From Streptomyces sp. NBC_01260 (GTDB taxonomy: Bacteria > Actinomycetota > Actinomycetes > Streptomycetales > Streptomycetaceae): a DNA stretch of 64,000 nt. The translations under genes were made by a program, and so were the position numbers. Of this stretch, positions 8,995 to 18,140 are shown piece after piece (the first letter of the stretch is position 1; the number at the start of each line of letters is the position of its first letter). The stretch covers positions 62,001-126,000 of the forward strand of contig NZ_CP108464.1 of the NCBI RefSeq assembly GCF_036226405.1. Direction: 5' to 3'. Below the pieces are notes generated by a model, which was given only the letters and a program-made list of their open reading frames with translations, made no database searches and was not told the origin of the DNA.

Positions 8995-9618
8995 GTGACA
9001 GACCAACCACTCGCCCTCGCGCCCGATCGATGGCAGCGCCTCGCCGCCGCCCACCAGGCCTACACCGAGACCGTCAGCCCTTACTACGACGAGACCCTGC
9101 AGGAAGTGACACGCCGTGCGTGCACCAGCGGAAGCATCGGCAAAGCCGACATCGGAGCACTGCTGATGTGGAAACGGCTCAGGGCCGATACGCCCTGGGC
9201 CTCTGAACTCATGGCGCTCGCGGACGCTGACGTACGCCGCGCAACCGCCGCGGCCGCGACCGCCGCCCGGGACACCTCTCTCAGCCGCAGCTCGGCAGCG
9301 CAAGCCGGCCGAGCAGCCCTGGCCTCACTACCCGGTTTCCGCACCGGTGACGCCCTCGCCTCCGCCGTCCTCACAGCAGCCGCACCGGACCGCATGGCCG
9401 TCTACGACCGCCGAGCCCACAACGGACTGCACACCCTCGGCATCAACCTCAGCCACGCACCCGGACGCTACAGCCGCTACATAGAAGCGATCGACCAGCT
9501 CCTGACCGCCGCTCCAGACCCCATCCGCAACTGGACCGCCCGCGACATCGACACCGCCCTGTACTGGATGACCACATACCAGCACTCAACGAATCTGATC
9601 AACACACCCGGAGCATGA
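8995..9618 (+). CDS. Uncharacterised all-helical protein, HhH-glycosylase-like motif
   Basis: 207 residues from GTG 8995. The central part (SIGKADIGALLMWKRL..., ASLPGFRTGDALASAVLTAA, PDRMAVYDRRAHNGLHTLG) resembles the loop-helix region of helix-hairpin-helix DNA glycosylase folds found in several actinobacterial hypothetical proteins. The catalytic Lys/Asp of true glycosylases cannot be assigned with confidence. It follows the nuclease-like gene after 44 bp on the same strand, so a shared role in DNA handling is possible but unproven. Confidence 0.6.
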   Translation: MTDQPLALAPDRWQRLAAAHQAYTETVSPYYDETLQEVTRRACTSGSIGKADIGALLMWKRLRADTPWASELMALADADVRRATAAAATAARDTSLSRSSAAQAGRAALASLPGFRTGDALASAVLTAAAPDRMAVYDRRAHNGLHTLGINLSHAPGRYSRYIEAIDQLLTAAPDPIRNWTARDIDTALYWMTTYQHSTNLINTPGA

Positions 9619-9828
9619 CCACACCTGACCAGCACCCGCTCCACCTGATGAAACAGCAGCTCAGCTCAGAGAACTGAAACCCGGTCCCCCATCACCAAGC
9701 GGTGAGAGCTCGACCCGGAACACTATCGCCACCCACACCAAACTGATCAGCCCAGGCCAGCCCACCACCCACTGATCAGAAAAACCGCCCCTGGACAGCG
9801 CTGTGCTGACCGCCGCCGGGATGCAGCT

Positions 9829-10128
9829 GTGACCTACGCCGTCAAGACCGTAGCCGCCGCCCTCACAGCTGGCTATCTACTCGGACGGCTGCGGCCTTGG
9901 CAGCGGCTGGGCGCCTGGGCAGCCGATCAGATCCGGTTCACCGGATCATGGGCCCGGGGCGGCAACGGCCGCCAGGCCGTCGTTGTCCTGGCGGCCACCG
10001 TGACAACGCCACGCACCAGCTGGCGCATCCTACGCACCCCGGCCACCGAGACGCGGGCACCAGCGCCCGTACGCGATCCGGAGTGGATCGCCCACCGCAC
10101 CCAGGAAGACAGGGGAGGCACAGCGTAA
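9829..10128 (+). CDS. Small membrane-anchored protein, unknown function
   Basis: 99 residues from GTG 9829. One N-terminal hydrophobic stretch (AVKTVAAALTAGYLLGRL) is followed by a basic, charged tail. No domain is recognised. The ribosome site is weak. Upstream, 9619-9828 is a gap without a recognisable gene. It may belong with the other small membrane protein at 12023 and the sigma/WhiB pair. Confidence 0.5.
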   Translation: MTYAVKTVAAALTAGYLLGRLRPWQRLGAWAADQIRFTGSWARGGNGRQAVVVLAATVTTPRTSWRILRTPATETRAPAPVRDPEWIAHRTQEDRGGTA

Positions 10129-10685
10129 GCCTCAGCAGGGCGGGCCGCGTGGTCTTGTCGACGACTGCTGCTGTTACGGCTGCGTACCGAAACCCCTGGC
10201 CTCACCCGCAGATCCGTGACGGTGGCATCCTCGGCGTACCGGGATGGGCGACGCGTGCGGGGAGTTGCGGACGTTGCGGGTTGGCGTGTGGGGGCGGGGC
10301 CGGTGGCGGTACATGCTTGGCCGACTGCTGTAGAGACCACGGTGGCGGGCGGGATCACGTCGGCATTCGCACGGGTCAGGCTGGAGGCGACGGTCCGCTC
10401 CCGACACTTCCGGGCGGCCTGTGTCCCGGCTCCGCCACGACCCGTTCAGCCGACCGCGCCGCCTGCCCCACACGGTGACAAGCAGCAGCCGCGCGGATAC
10501 AACGCCTGCGAAGGCCCGTTGCAGAGCGCATGCAGAAGACGGCGAAAAAAGCTCGCCGGACCGCTGGACGCTTTGCGGCGTGCCGACGGCATCCCTTGTA
10601 CAGGGCAGTGCGCTGTCGAAGATCTCGGGAGGGGCCGGATGCGCAACCAACGGGCAGGGGCGGATAGCGGGAGGTGGAGCACAGG
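10129..10685. other. Intergenic region without a supported gene
   Basis: About 550 bp. Both strands have open frames, but none has recognisable motifs or consistent third-position GC. It presumably holds the promoter of the sigma factor at its right end, where GGAG precedes ATG 10686. Confidence 0.5.
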
Positions 10686-11342
10686 ATGACGATCACCTCC
10701 GAGCCTGTCTGCTCCCAACCGGTCTGCCGTCGCACGGAACCCGAGCCCGACTGCCGCACCTGTCCCTGGGCGCTTTCGGCGAAACCTGCGGTAGACACCG
10801 GCGTCGGTCAGGGGATCCTTCCGCACGAGCTGGCGGACTTCCACGACGTTCACCGCGTGGTGTTCCTGAAGTACGCGCGCAGTCGCGGTATCACCCGTGA
10901 CGAGGCCGAAGACGTGGTCAGCCAGACATTCCTGCACCTGTATCGGGCCGGGCAGTCGTTCCTGTCGGCGGACAACCGACCGGCATTCGGCTTCAAGGTC
11001 CTGCGAAACGTGCTGGCGGACCACTTCCGGGCAACAGACCGCAGGCCCAGGGCCTTGCCGCTGACGACCATGAACGAACGGCCGGCTACGGACGGGGGCA
11101 TCAGCGAACTGATCTGCCGCCTCGACGTGGAGAAGGCGCTGGAACTGCTGCCACTACAGCAGGCCGACTGCCTCCGCCTCCACCTCTTCCTCGATCTGTC
11201 GCCCACACAGATCGGCTTCTACCTGGACATCACGCGTTCAACGGTGTCCTCGCATCTCTCCGCCGGACGACAGCGGCTGGCGGAACACCTGGAGAACTAC
11301 CGCCCGTCCTGGTTCGGCCGCGGAAAGGAGCAGCACGCATGA
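10686..11342 (+). CDS. ECF-like RNA polymerase sigma factor
   Basis: About 218 residues from ATG 10686, chosen over GTG 10674 because GGAG lies six bases upstream. Region 2 (FHDVHRVVFLKYARSRGITR, then DEAEDVVSQTFLHLYRA) and region 4 (LELLPLQQADCLRLHLFLDL, then SPTQIGFYLDITRSTVSSHL) are present without region 3, as in ECF sigmas. The N-terminal 40 residues hold four cysteines (CSQPVC, CRTC), which could bind metal. Its stop overlaps the start of a WhiB-like gene (ATGA), so the two are translationally coupled and likely act in one regulatory switch. Confidence 0.85.
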   Translation: MTITSEPVCSQPVCRRTEPEPDCRTCPWALSAKPAVDTGVGQGILPHELADFHDVHRVVFLKYARSRGITRDEAEDVVSQTFLHLYRAGQSFLSADNRPAFGFKVLRNVLADHFRATDRRPRALPLTTMNERPATDGGISELICRLDVEKALELLPLQQADCLRLHLFLDLSPTQIGFYLDITRSTVSSHLSAGRQRLAEHLENYRPSWFGRGKEQHA

Positions 11343-11857
11343 ACATCGACGAGCTGGCACAGGCAGCCCGTGCCGCCCTGGACGAGGAGTACGCCGACTA
11401 TGACCCGGCCATCGGCCACAGTCGGCTGGAGGACGACGCCATCGGCCAAGCACTCACCACCGACGCCGTCGGCATCACCCAGACCTCGGCCGATACCGCG
11501 ACCTCGCCCAGGCACTCCTCCGACTGGGTCACCGACTGGATCAGCCAGGCAGCGTGCCGCACCACCGGTCCGGATGATTTGTTCGTCCTGGGCGCCGCAC
11601 AGAACAGGGCGAAGGCCGTATGCACGGGATGCCCCGTGCGGACCGAATGCCTGGGGGACGCCCTGGACAACCGGATCGAGTTCGGCGTCTGGGGAGGCAT
11701 GACCGAGCGCGAGCGCCGGGCCCTGCTGCGCCGTCGCCCCACAGTGACCTCCTGGCGCCTGCTGCTGGAGACCGCGCGTCGGGAGTACGAGCGCAGTGCG
11801 GGGATCCTGCCGCTTGAGGACGAAGACCTCACCATCATCTTGGAGCAGGTCATGTAG
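11339..11857 (+). CDS. WhiB-family iron-sulfur transcription factor
   Basis: 172 residues, longer than typical WhiB proteins because of a roughly 65-residue acidic N-terminal extension. The four cluster ligands are Cys73, Cys95, Cys98 and Cys104 (AACRTTGPD..., VCTGCPVRTEC), followed by the FGVWGG turn at 115-120 and a basic tail (RERRALLRRRP). WhiB proteins bind a [4Fe-4S] cluster and usually contact region 4 of a sigma factor. Here the overlapping upstream gene is itself a sigma factor, a suggestive arrangement. A further 35-residue C-terminal extension is present. Confidence 0.9.
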   Translation: MNIDELAQAARAALDEEYADYDPAIGHSRLEDDAIGQALTTDAVGITQTSADTATSPRHSSDWVTDWISQAACRTTGPDDLFVLGAAQNRAKAVCTGCPVRTECLGDALDNRIEFGVWGGMTERERRALLRRRPTVTSWRLLLETARREYERSAGILPLEDEDLTIILEQVM

Positions 11858-12022
11858 AGAGCGGGCGCGGCGCGTACCGCGCGCGCAACCACCGCCACAA
11901 GCACGGCGTTCAAAGGCGGCCGGGCTACTCCGTGATGCCGCCATACACCCCAACCAATGCAGAAACCGTCAGGCGAGACCCGACACACACTCCACCCGCC
12001 ACCGACCCGTGAGGAACGACCG

Positions 12023-12229
12023 ATGGCCTCTACCAATCCCCCCGAGCCCGACGCGAACAGGCCACTGCTCAACCAGCGATCCGCCATGATCTTCCTGCTG
12101 GCCACACTCGTCGGCCTTGGTGCCGGCCTGCTGACCTTCCTCGCCGCGAACCCCTGGCCAGTGGCAGTCACGGCTGGCGCGGCAGCAACCGCCGCCGGAG
12201 TCCTGTTCTTCGATCGGATTATCGAATAG
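12023..12229 (+). CDS. Small two-helix membrane protein
   Basis: 68 residues from ATG 12023, preceded by GAGGAACGACCG. Two hydrophobic helices (MIFLLATLVGLGAGLLTFLA and VAVTAGAAATAAGVLFF) are separated by a short NPWP turn. No known family is recognised. It lies 165 bp after the WhiB gene on the same strand and may belong to the same transcript. Confidence 0.6.
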   Translation: MASTNPPEPDANRPLLNQRSAMIFLLATLVGLGAGLLTFLAANPWPVAVTAGAAATAAGVLFFDRIIE

Positions 12230-12316
12230 ACCCACACCATCCAGCCGGGATGTCAGCGGACGCCGCCAAGTTCGATGCCGGGGCCCTCTCAGGCGCCTTC
12301 CGAAGTGGTGAACATC

Positions 12317-12422
12317 TGCTGTCGGGTTCTCGGGTTCTGGCACACATTCCGTTTGACCGCTGTCATCCAATCGAGGCATTTGACAGCGAACCCAGCCGTT
12401 TCGGCTTCTATGACAGCGAACC
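12317..12422. repeat. Repeated TGACAGCGAACC motifs, candidate Tn7-like transposon end
   Basis: TGACAGCGAACC occurs at 12381-12392 and 12411-12422, exactly 30 bp apart. A shorter inverted relative (GCTGTCA) lies at 12359-12365 and a degenerate one near 12317. Repeated TnsB-binding sites are the hallmark of Tn7-like ends, and a TnsA-like gene starts 35 bp downstream. Confidence 0.5.
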
Positions 12423-12456
12423 TAGTCGTGCGGGGTGAGCGCGCTGGGGGTGTTGT

Positions 12457-12738
12457 ATGGCTGTACCGGCTGGGACGGACGAGGCCGTGCCGTACGTCGA
12501 GGTGTCGTGCGTGGATGCCGCAGGCAGGCGTCGGCGGCGTCCCCTGCTGGACTGTGCGACGGTCAGGTTCGAGGACGTGGTTCCGGTACGGCCGTTTCGG
12601 TGGGCAAGAGGTTCGCGCCATTTCCCGGGCTGGTACTGGTCGGCGACGACCGGGCAGCACGTCGGCTTCGAGTCGTGGCTGGAGCGGGACCGCTCCACAT
12701 GCCTGCATGCTGAAAACGGGAGTCGAGTTCGCCGGTGA
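12457..12738 (+). pseudogene. TnsA-like transposase endonuclease subunit, N-terminal fragment
   Basis: About 93 residues resembling the start of actinobacterial TnsA-like heteromeric transposase endonucleases: LLDCATVRFEDVVPVRPFRW, then RHFPGWYWSATTGQHVGFES and WLERDRSTCLHAE. The conserved Glu of the restriction-like fold (GFESWLERD) is retained, but the protein stops where the catalytic core (later Asp, QxK) should follow. No TnsB or TnsC partner is present; an unrelated oxidoreductase follows immediately. It is the stump of a Tn7-like element. Confidence 0.7.
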
Positions 12739-12756
12739 TCCGAGAAGGAGACGCTT

Positions 12757-13881
12757 GTGAGGATCGGGTCCGCGAAGCGGCCGGAATGTGTAGCTGTCAT
12801 CGGAGTGGGCACCCTCGGAGCCAGCGTGGGCTGGAACCTGTCCCGGCACGGTGCCAAGGTGGTCTTCATCGACGCAGGCCAACCGGGCGAAGGCGTCACC
12901 AACTGGTCTTTCTCTTGGGTCAACGCCAGCAACAAGACCGCGCGCAAGTCCTACTTCGACCTGAACGTCGCGGGCATGGCAGCGCATCATGAACTTGCCA
13001 GGACCATCGGGCCAGACTCCTGGTGGTATCCCACTGGCCACCTGCGCTGGGCAGACAATCCCGCAGCCCAGGCGAAGCTCCTGAAAACAGCCGAACTGCT
13101 GGCTAGCTGGGACTACCAAGTCGAGGTACGCACGGGGGCCGAGGTGCGCCGCCGCCTCGAACCTGCTCTCACCATGCCCGGCGAGGTTCCAGTCGTGTTC
13201 TACCCCGACGAAGCCTGGGTGCACGGACGTCATCTCGTCGGCCGCCTGGTCAGCCAGGCCGTAGCATCCGGCGCCGAACGCCGCTCCGGCACCGCGGTCT
13301 GTGACATCAGTATCGGTGCTGACGGGAGCATCCGGACAGTTGCCCTATCCGATGGGACCAATCTCGACGTCAACATCGTCGTGAACGCAGCGGGCCCCGG
13401 CGCCTCCCACGTCGCCGGACTCATCGCACGGCACCTGCCGATGCGCCGGGAACCCGGCGTCGTCACTCGGATCGGCTGTGCTCAGGTCCCGGTTCACCGG
13501 GCCATGCACGCGCCTCACATCGAGATCCGTCCTGACGGAGACTCTTCGGTGGTCCTCCACAGCCGCGAGATCGACGCACTCATCGACACAGGCGAAGACC
13601 CAGCGGAACTCGCAGGGCTGCTCCACGAATCGGCGCGGCACGTCGTTCCCGAGCTCGGCAGCTCACAAATCGCTCAGACGCGGGTAGCCAACCGACCCAT
13701 CCCAGCCGACGGATTCCCTTCGGTGGGAGCGGTACCGTCCGTGCCGGGCTACTACGAGGCCGTTTCCCACAGCGGCATCACGCTCGGGCCGGTAATCGGC
13801 CGGCTGCTTGCTTCGGAGATCCTGAGCGGGAAGAGAGACGAGATGCTCGCGGACTTCCGCCCGGAGCGGTTCTCCCCGTGA
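12757..13881 (+). CDS. FAD-dependent oxidoreductase (DAO/glycine oxidase family)
   Basis: 374 residues from GTG 12757 with AAGGAG six bases upstream. The N-terminal Rossmann motif GVGTLGASVGWNLSRHG and acidic strand end VVFIDAG bind FAD. The C-terminal IPADGFPSVGAVPSVPGYY then HSGITLGPVIGR is the usual second FAD contact of D-amino-acid-oxidase-like enzymes. Such proteins oxidise amines or amino acids; the substrate is not evident. It begins 18 bp after the truncated TnsA frame and appears intact. Confidence 0.88.
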   Translation: MRIGSAKRPECVAVIGVGTLGASVGWNLSRHGAKVVFIDAGQPGEGVTNWSFSWVNASNKTARKSYFDLNVAGMAAHHELARTIGPDSWWYPTGHLRWADNPAAQAKLLKTAELLASWDYQVEVRTGAEVRRRLEPALTMPGEVPVVFYPDEAWVHGRHLVGRLVSQAVASGAERRSGTAVCDISIGADGSIRTVALSDGTNLDVNIVVNAAGPGASHVAGLIARHLPMRREPGVVTRIGCAQVPVHRAMHAPHIEIRPDGDSSVVLHSREIDALIDTGEDPAELAGLLHESARHVVPELGSSQIAQTRVANRPIPADGFPSVGAVPSVPGYYEAVSHSGITLGPVIGRLLASEILSGKRDEMLADFRPERFSP

Positions 13882-14182
13882 CAGCCCGGGCAAGTGCCAC
13901 CAGCACCGCGACCAGGCGGGGGCGTCTCCGTGCGTCTGAAACAGGCCCGTAAAGCCGCGCTACTGCGGCACAGAGGCCGGAAGGGAGGACGGTCCGCCAC
14001 CTCTGCCACTCCACCTCGCGCATGAGTTACCCGCGTCTCAGTGAGCACCACGCCAAGAGACGTGTCGCAACCGGCACCAGCCACAGAATATGTCAGTAGG
14101 AACATGACCGTCGTGTCAGCGAGGTTCCGGACATCACCCCGAACAGCGTCAGCACGAGCAGACTCATTGACATCCAACCTAG
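13882..14182. other. Intergenic region, no supported gene
   Basis: About 300 bp between the oxidoreductase and the IS1380 element. No convincing frame or motif is seen on either strand. Confidence 0.5.
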
Positions 14183-15854
14183 CCTCGGGCTTTCGCGAGT
14201 GAGCCTGTCCGGGTCTTGATCAAATAAGCGGAGAGTGCTTCTGACCTGCAACGATGGGACTTGTCTAGGGTCCTGTTGGCTGCACGGAAAGAAGCACTCT
14301 CCAGGTGAGTAAGCGTATCGGGTTGTACCCGCGTGTCCGTGTCGAGGGCGGTGGCAGCGGGACGGTCTCGCAGGCCGGCGCGGTGCTGTTGGTCGAGACG
14401 GTCCGCAAGTTGGGTCTGGACACCGCGATATCGACGGCGTTGGAGCCGTGGCGCGAACCGCGGACGGTGCATGATCCAGGCAAGATCCTTCTGGATGTCG
14501 CGCTCGGAGTCGCTCTGGGCGGGGACTGCCTCGCCGATGTCGCCATGCTGCGGGCCGAGCCCGACGTGTTCGGACCAGTGGCATCCGACCCGACGGTTTC
14601 ACGGCTCATTGACGCCCTTGCCGCTGCCGGACCGAAGTCGCTCACCGCGATCCGGTCGGCTCGGGCGGAAGTACGCTCGCATGTCTGGGAACTGGCCGGG
14701 GCGAACGGTCCCGCCGCCGACGGCTCGGCGATCGTGGACATCGACGGCGTGCTCGTCCTTGCGCACTCCGAGAAGCAGGACGCCACCGCGACCTGGAAGA
14801 AGACCTTCGGTCATCATCCGCTCGTCGCGTCCGTCGACCACGGCCAGAGCGGGTCCGGGGAACCGGTGGCCGCGCTGCTGCGGCCCGGCAACGCCGGGTC
14901 CAACACCGCGAGCGATCACATCGAGACCACCCGCCTCGCCGTGGCTCAACTTCCCAAGCACCTGCGGCGGGGACGGCAGACGCTGATCCGCACCGACTCC
15001 GCCGGCGGGACCCATGCCTTCCTCGACTGGCTCTCCAAACCGGGCCGGTGGCTGTCGTATTCCGTCGGAATGACCATCACCGACGCCATCCACCAGGCCG
15101 TCCTGAAGATCCCGAAGAAGGCATGGACACCGGCCTACGACGCCGACGGCACCGAGCGGCCCGGCGCCTGGGTCGCAGAGATCACCGACATGCCCGACCT
15201 GACCACCTGGCCGAAAGGGATGCGGCTGATCGTCCGCAAAGAACGCCCGCACACCGGAGCCCAGTTGCGCTTCACCGACCTCGACGGACTCCAGCTCACC
15301 TGCTTCGCGACGAACACCAAGGGCAGCCAGCTCGCCGACCTGGAACTACGTCATCGACGGCGGGCCCGCTGCGAGGACCGGATCCGAAACGCCCGCGACA
15401 CCGGCCTGCGCAACCTGCCGCTGCACGACACCGCACAGAACCAGATCTGGCTGGAGATCGTCTCCCTCGCACTCGACCTCCTCGCCTGGATGCCGATGCT
15501 CGCCCTGACCAGCAAAACCCGCCGCTGGGAACCCAAGCGGCTCCGCCTTCGGCTGTTCTCCGCTGCTGCCCAGCTGGTCACCACCGGCCGCCGCCGCTGG
15601 CTCCGCTTCACCGCCCGATGGCCCTGGACGGATGTAATCACCCGCGCGATCCAGCGACTCGCAGCCCTGCCGAACCCCGGCTGACCAACCACTTCAACCG
15701 CCCCGACGAACCAGCAACATCCCGGAGCAGTGGAACCCGGCGCCCACCCAACGCGACAGCCGGGCCGCCAACCTGCCCCAGCCCACGAAATTCCGCACCT
15801 CGCAAGCACAGAGTCCCCATCAGCGAACCGACGAGGACCCATGAACGATCGAGG
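14183..15854 (+). mobile_element. IS1380-family insertion sequence
   Basis: About 1672 bp, the usual size for the family. Imperfect ends begin CCTCG (14183) and close CGAGG (15854), with partial identity over about 19 bases. The 4-bp flanks are CTAG and CTAA, a near-match target duplication. The exact ends are tentative. Confidence 0.65.
14305..15684 (+). CDS. IS1380-family DDE transposase
   Basis: 459 residues from GTG 14305, full length for the family. Visible are the N-terminal LLVETVRKLGLDTAI segment, DGSAIVDIDGVLVLAHSEKQ (first catalytic Asp), LIRTDSAGGTHAFLDWL (second Asp) and a CEDRIRNARDTGLRNLPLHD glutamate region. The frame is intact and the element could be active. Confidence 0.9.
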   Translation: MSKRIGLYPRVRVEGGGSGTVSQAGAVLLVETVRKLGLDTAISTALEPWREPRTVHDPGKILLDVALGVALGGDCLADVAMLRAEPDVFGPVASDPTVSRLIDALAAAGPKSLTAIRSARAEVRSHVWELAGANGPAADGSAIVDIDGVLVLAHSEKQDATATWKKTFGHHPLVASVDHGQSGSGEPVAALLRPGNAGSNTASDHIETTRLAVAQLPKHLRRGRQTLIRTDSAGGTHAFLDWLSKPGRWLSYSVGMTITDAIHQAVLKIPKKAWTPAYDADGTERPGAWVAEITDMPDLTTWPKGMRLIVRKERPHTGAQLRFTDLDGLQLTCFATNTKGSQLADLELRHRRRARCEDRIRNARDTGLRNLPLHDTAQNQIWLEIVSLALDLLAWMPMLALTSKTRRWEPKRLRLRLFSAAAQLVTTGRRRWLRFTARWPWTDVITRAIQRLAALPNPG

Positions 15855-16162
15855 CTAAACGGCAGCCACTTGGTCACCTCATGACAGCAGACCAGCACAC
15901 GCCCACACCGCATGACCAGCCAATCAACAACCGAACACCGCTGACGCACAACCGCTGCCACCGACACGCCCACTCACACCGGATGCCCAGGCCGGTGCCG
16001 GAGAACCGGCACCGGACCGTACGGAGGCGTGACCTATCGGGTCAGGCGCAGGTTCCAGCCGTTGGCGCCGTGTGGTCGTCGTCGTAGCAGACCAGGGCCG
16101 GGGCGTAGGTCTCGGAGGTCGGGCGCCCGGCCTTCTCCGGCCCCGGGGGCTTGCCGCTTTGT
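15855..16162. other. Spacer with a possible minus-strand gene remnant
   Basis: Near 16033-16160 the minus strand reads AGRPTSETYAPALVCYDDDH in one frame and GANGWNLRLTR before a stop in another, suggesting the frameshifted C-terminus of an unidentified gene. Nothing else is recognised in this stretch. Confidence 0.3.
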
Positions 16163-17029
16163 TCAGCCGTGCTCGGGCTCCACCGGGAGCCACAGTTCGG
16201 CGTCGGCCTCGGTCTTCTCCGGCGACAGGCGGGTGCGCAGGATCTCAGGGCCGGTGCGGGTGCGGTACGGGTTCGACGGGAACCATTCGGTGAACACGTC
16301 CCGCCACAGCTCCTGGATGGCCAGCGGTACCGGCCCGGACGTGGTGAAGACCGCCCAGGTGCCAGCCGGGACAGCCAACGTGGTCGTGCCCTCCAGAGCG
16401 GCCGGAGAGGTGATGACGCCGTGGTGATAGTCGAGTTCGGTGCCCTCGGCGCGGCTGGGGTCCATGCCGTCGCAGACTGCGACGATGCCGTGCGGCTCCT
16501 GGTCCGACAGTTTCTCCAGGCGCTCCAGGGTCGGCGGGTCGATCCCGCGGACAAAATCCATGATCGCCTGGTTCGGCCCGGCATGCACCAGCGGTACCCG
16601 GGTCTTGAGTCCGACGACGTTGAAGTCCGCCTTGTCCACAACGCGGTATCGCATACTGCTCCTCCCTTCGATGGTGAGGCGGAAGGCCATCCGGGACTGG
16701 GAGTTGAGCGCGGCGCCGGCACGTCGGGCCTCGCCCGGTCCGATGCCGTGCATGGCACGGAACGCCCGCGCGAACGCCTCGCCGGAGCTGTAGCCATAGC
16801 GCACCGCGATCTCCAGCAGCGTCTCACGTCCCGCGAGTACTTCGGCGCCTGCGAGGGTGAGCCGACGGCGCCGGATGTACTCCGACAGCGGTATGCCCGC
16901 GAGCGCGGAGAACATCCGGCGCAGGTGGTACTCAGAGGTGGCCGCGATGCGTGCCAGCTCCTCCATGTCGACGGCCTGGTCGAGATGGCACTCGATGTGC
17001 TCCATGGCCTGGTTCAGCCGCTCCAGCAT
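16163..17029 (-). CDS. AraC-family regulator with GyrI-like effector-binding domain
   Basis: 288 residues from ATG 17029, with GGAGG six bases upstream. The double HTH of AraC proteins is at the N-terminus (MEELARIAATSEYHLRRMFS and LLEIAVRYGYSSGEAFARAF), followed by a linker and a GyrI/effector-binding domain (about 125-288: VVGLKTRVPLVHAGPNQAIM, PAGTWAVFTTSGPVP). This HTH-first architecture is that of Rob/BmrR-like multidrug or stress sensors. A dioxygenase gene lies on the same strand, ending 60 bp before this start. Confidence 0.92.
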   Translation of the reverse strand: MLERLNQAMEHIECHLDQAVDMEELARIAATSEYHLRRMFSALAGIPLSEYIRRRRLTLAGAEVLAGRETLLEIAVRYGYSSGEAFARAFRAMHGIGPGEARRAGAALNSQSRMAFRLTIEGRSSMRYRVVDKADFNVVGLKTRVPLVHAGPNQAIMDFVRGIDPPTLERLEKLSDQEPHGIVAVCDGMDPSRAEGTELDYHHGVITSPAALEGTTTLAVPAGTWAVFTTSGPVPLAIQELWRDVFTEWFPSNPYRTRTGPEILRTRLSPEKTEADAELWLPVEPEHG

Positions 17030-17088
17030 GCCCGGCCTCCTTCCTCTTCTCTCACGGCCACTTTGCCAGCGGTGGTCGTGAGGCACGG

Positions 17089-17901
17089 TTACGCTGCGCT
17101 GCAATCGGTGCCGTCCCCGTCCGGGCCGGGGGTGTCCTGGCCCAGGCCCCGGCGGATCGCGATCTCCACGGGTGAGTACGCGCCGTCGGCCCGCTCCAGT
17201 TCGTACGGCGCGGCCGGCATCAGCGGCGGCTGGGCCATGAAGCGCGGCCGCACCCCATGGTGCGGTTGCGCCGCGTGCACCAGGAACGGATGGCACAGGA
17301 AAACGTCGCCCGGGGACCCGGTGGCGAGGACGACGGGCCGGTGGCCGGACGCCGCCACCAGGTCGGGCGCGAGGGCCAGCCCGCTCGCCCCGTCCTCCCC
17401 GTGCTTCTCCAGCACCTTCGGCACATCGAGGTGCGAGCCGACCCGGATCCGGGTCGGGGCGTCCTCCTCACCGACCTCGCTGAACAGGAACAGCATCAGC
17501 AGCGCCCGGCCCCGGGAGCGCAGATTGGTGAAGTACCAGCTCTCGCCCTCCGGCAGATAGCTCCCCTCGATGTGCCAGCCCGCGTCGTCCGGCTCCTCCT
17601 CGTGCGGGAAGCGCAGCGGGAACGTGCCCAGCGAGTAACGCGGCTCCCAGCATCCCGCGCCGACGAGCAGGTCGTACGCGTGCTGCAGGGACGGAGAGTT
17701 GGGCGCGGCGGCGAACGGCCCCTGCGCCATGCCGGCCACCCAGTGCACGGGCTGCGTCCACGTCGCCGGATCGTCCGGGTCGCAGCCCGTCTCCCGCCAC
17801 AGCAGCCGCGCACAGTCCGCGGCCACACGCGGCGCTACCGCGCCCTCCAACTTCACGAAGCCGTCGCGCAGGAAACGGGATACCAAGGTCGTGTCATCCA
17901 T
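17089..17901 (-). CDS. Phytanoyl-CoA dioxygenase (PhyH) family protein
   Basis: About 270 residues from ATG 17901. PhyH enzymes are Fe(II)/2-oxoglutarate oxygenases on a double-stranded beta-helix. The first iron-binding element appears as WHIEGSY (His-x-Glu rather than the usual His-x-Asp), the distal His in FLCHPFLVHAAQPHHG and the 2OG-binding Arg in GVRPRFMAQPP. The substrate is unknown. It lies just upstream of the AraC/GyrI gene on the same strand and may be regulated with it. Confidence 0.82.
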   Translation of the reverse strand: MDDTTLVSRFLRDGFVKLEGAVAPRVAADCARLLWRETGCDPDDPATWTQPVHWVAGMAQGPFAAAPNSPSLQHAYDLLVGAGCWEPRYSLGTFPLRFPHEEEPDDAGWHIEGSYLPEGESWYFTNLRSRGRALLMLFLFSEVGEEDAPTRIRVGSHLDVPKVLEKHGEDGASGLALAPDLVAASGHRPVVLATGSPGDVFLCHPFLVHAAQPHHGVRPRFMAQPPLMPAAPYELERADGAYSPVEIAIRRGLGQDTPGPDGDGTDCSAA

Positions 17902-18140
17902 GCCCCCATCGTGCGGCGACACCGGCCCCGATCACCCGACATTCCCCGCACCGCCTTTGTCGGGTGATCACCGGAGCGCGGTCAGGCGGCGCACCGCCCA
18001 GCCGACCGTGATCGGCTCAGCGGTACTTCCTGTACCGCAACTACACACCCGCTCTTCCTCGTATGTCCCCAAGGGGCCCGGCAGGCCGGGCGTGACGCCG
18101 AGCTGGGCCGCGCCGCCCTTGGCCCGATGGAAGGCGGGGA

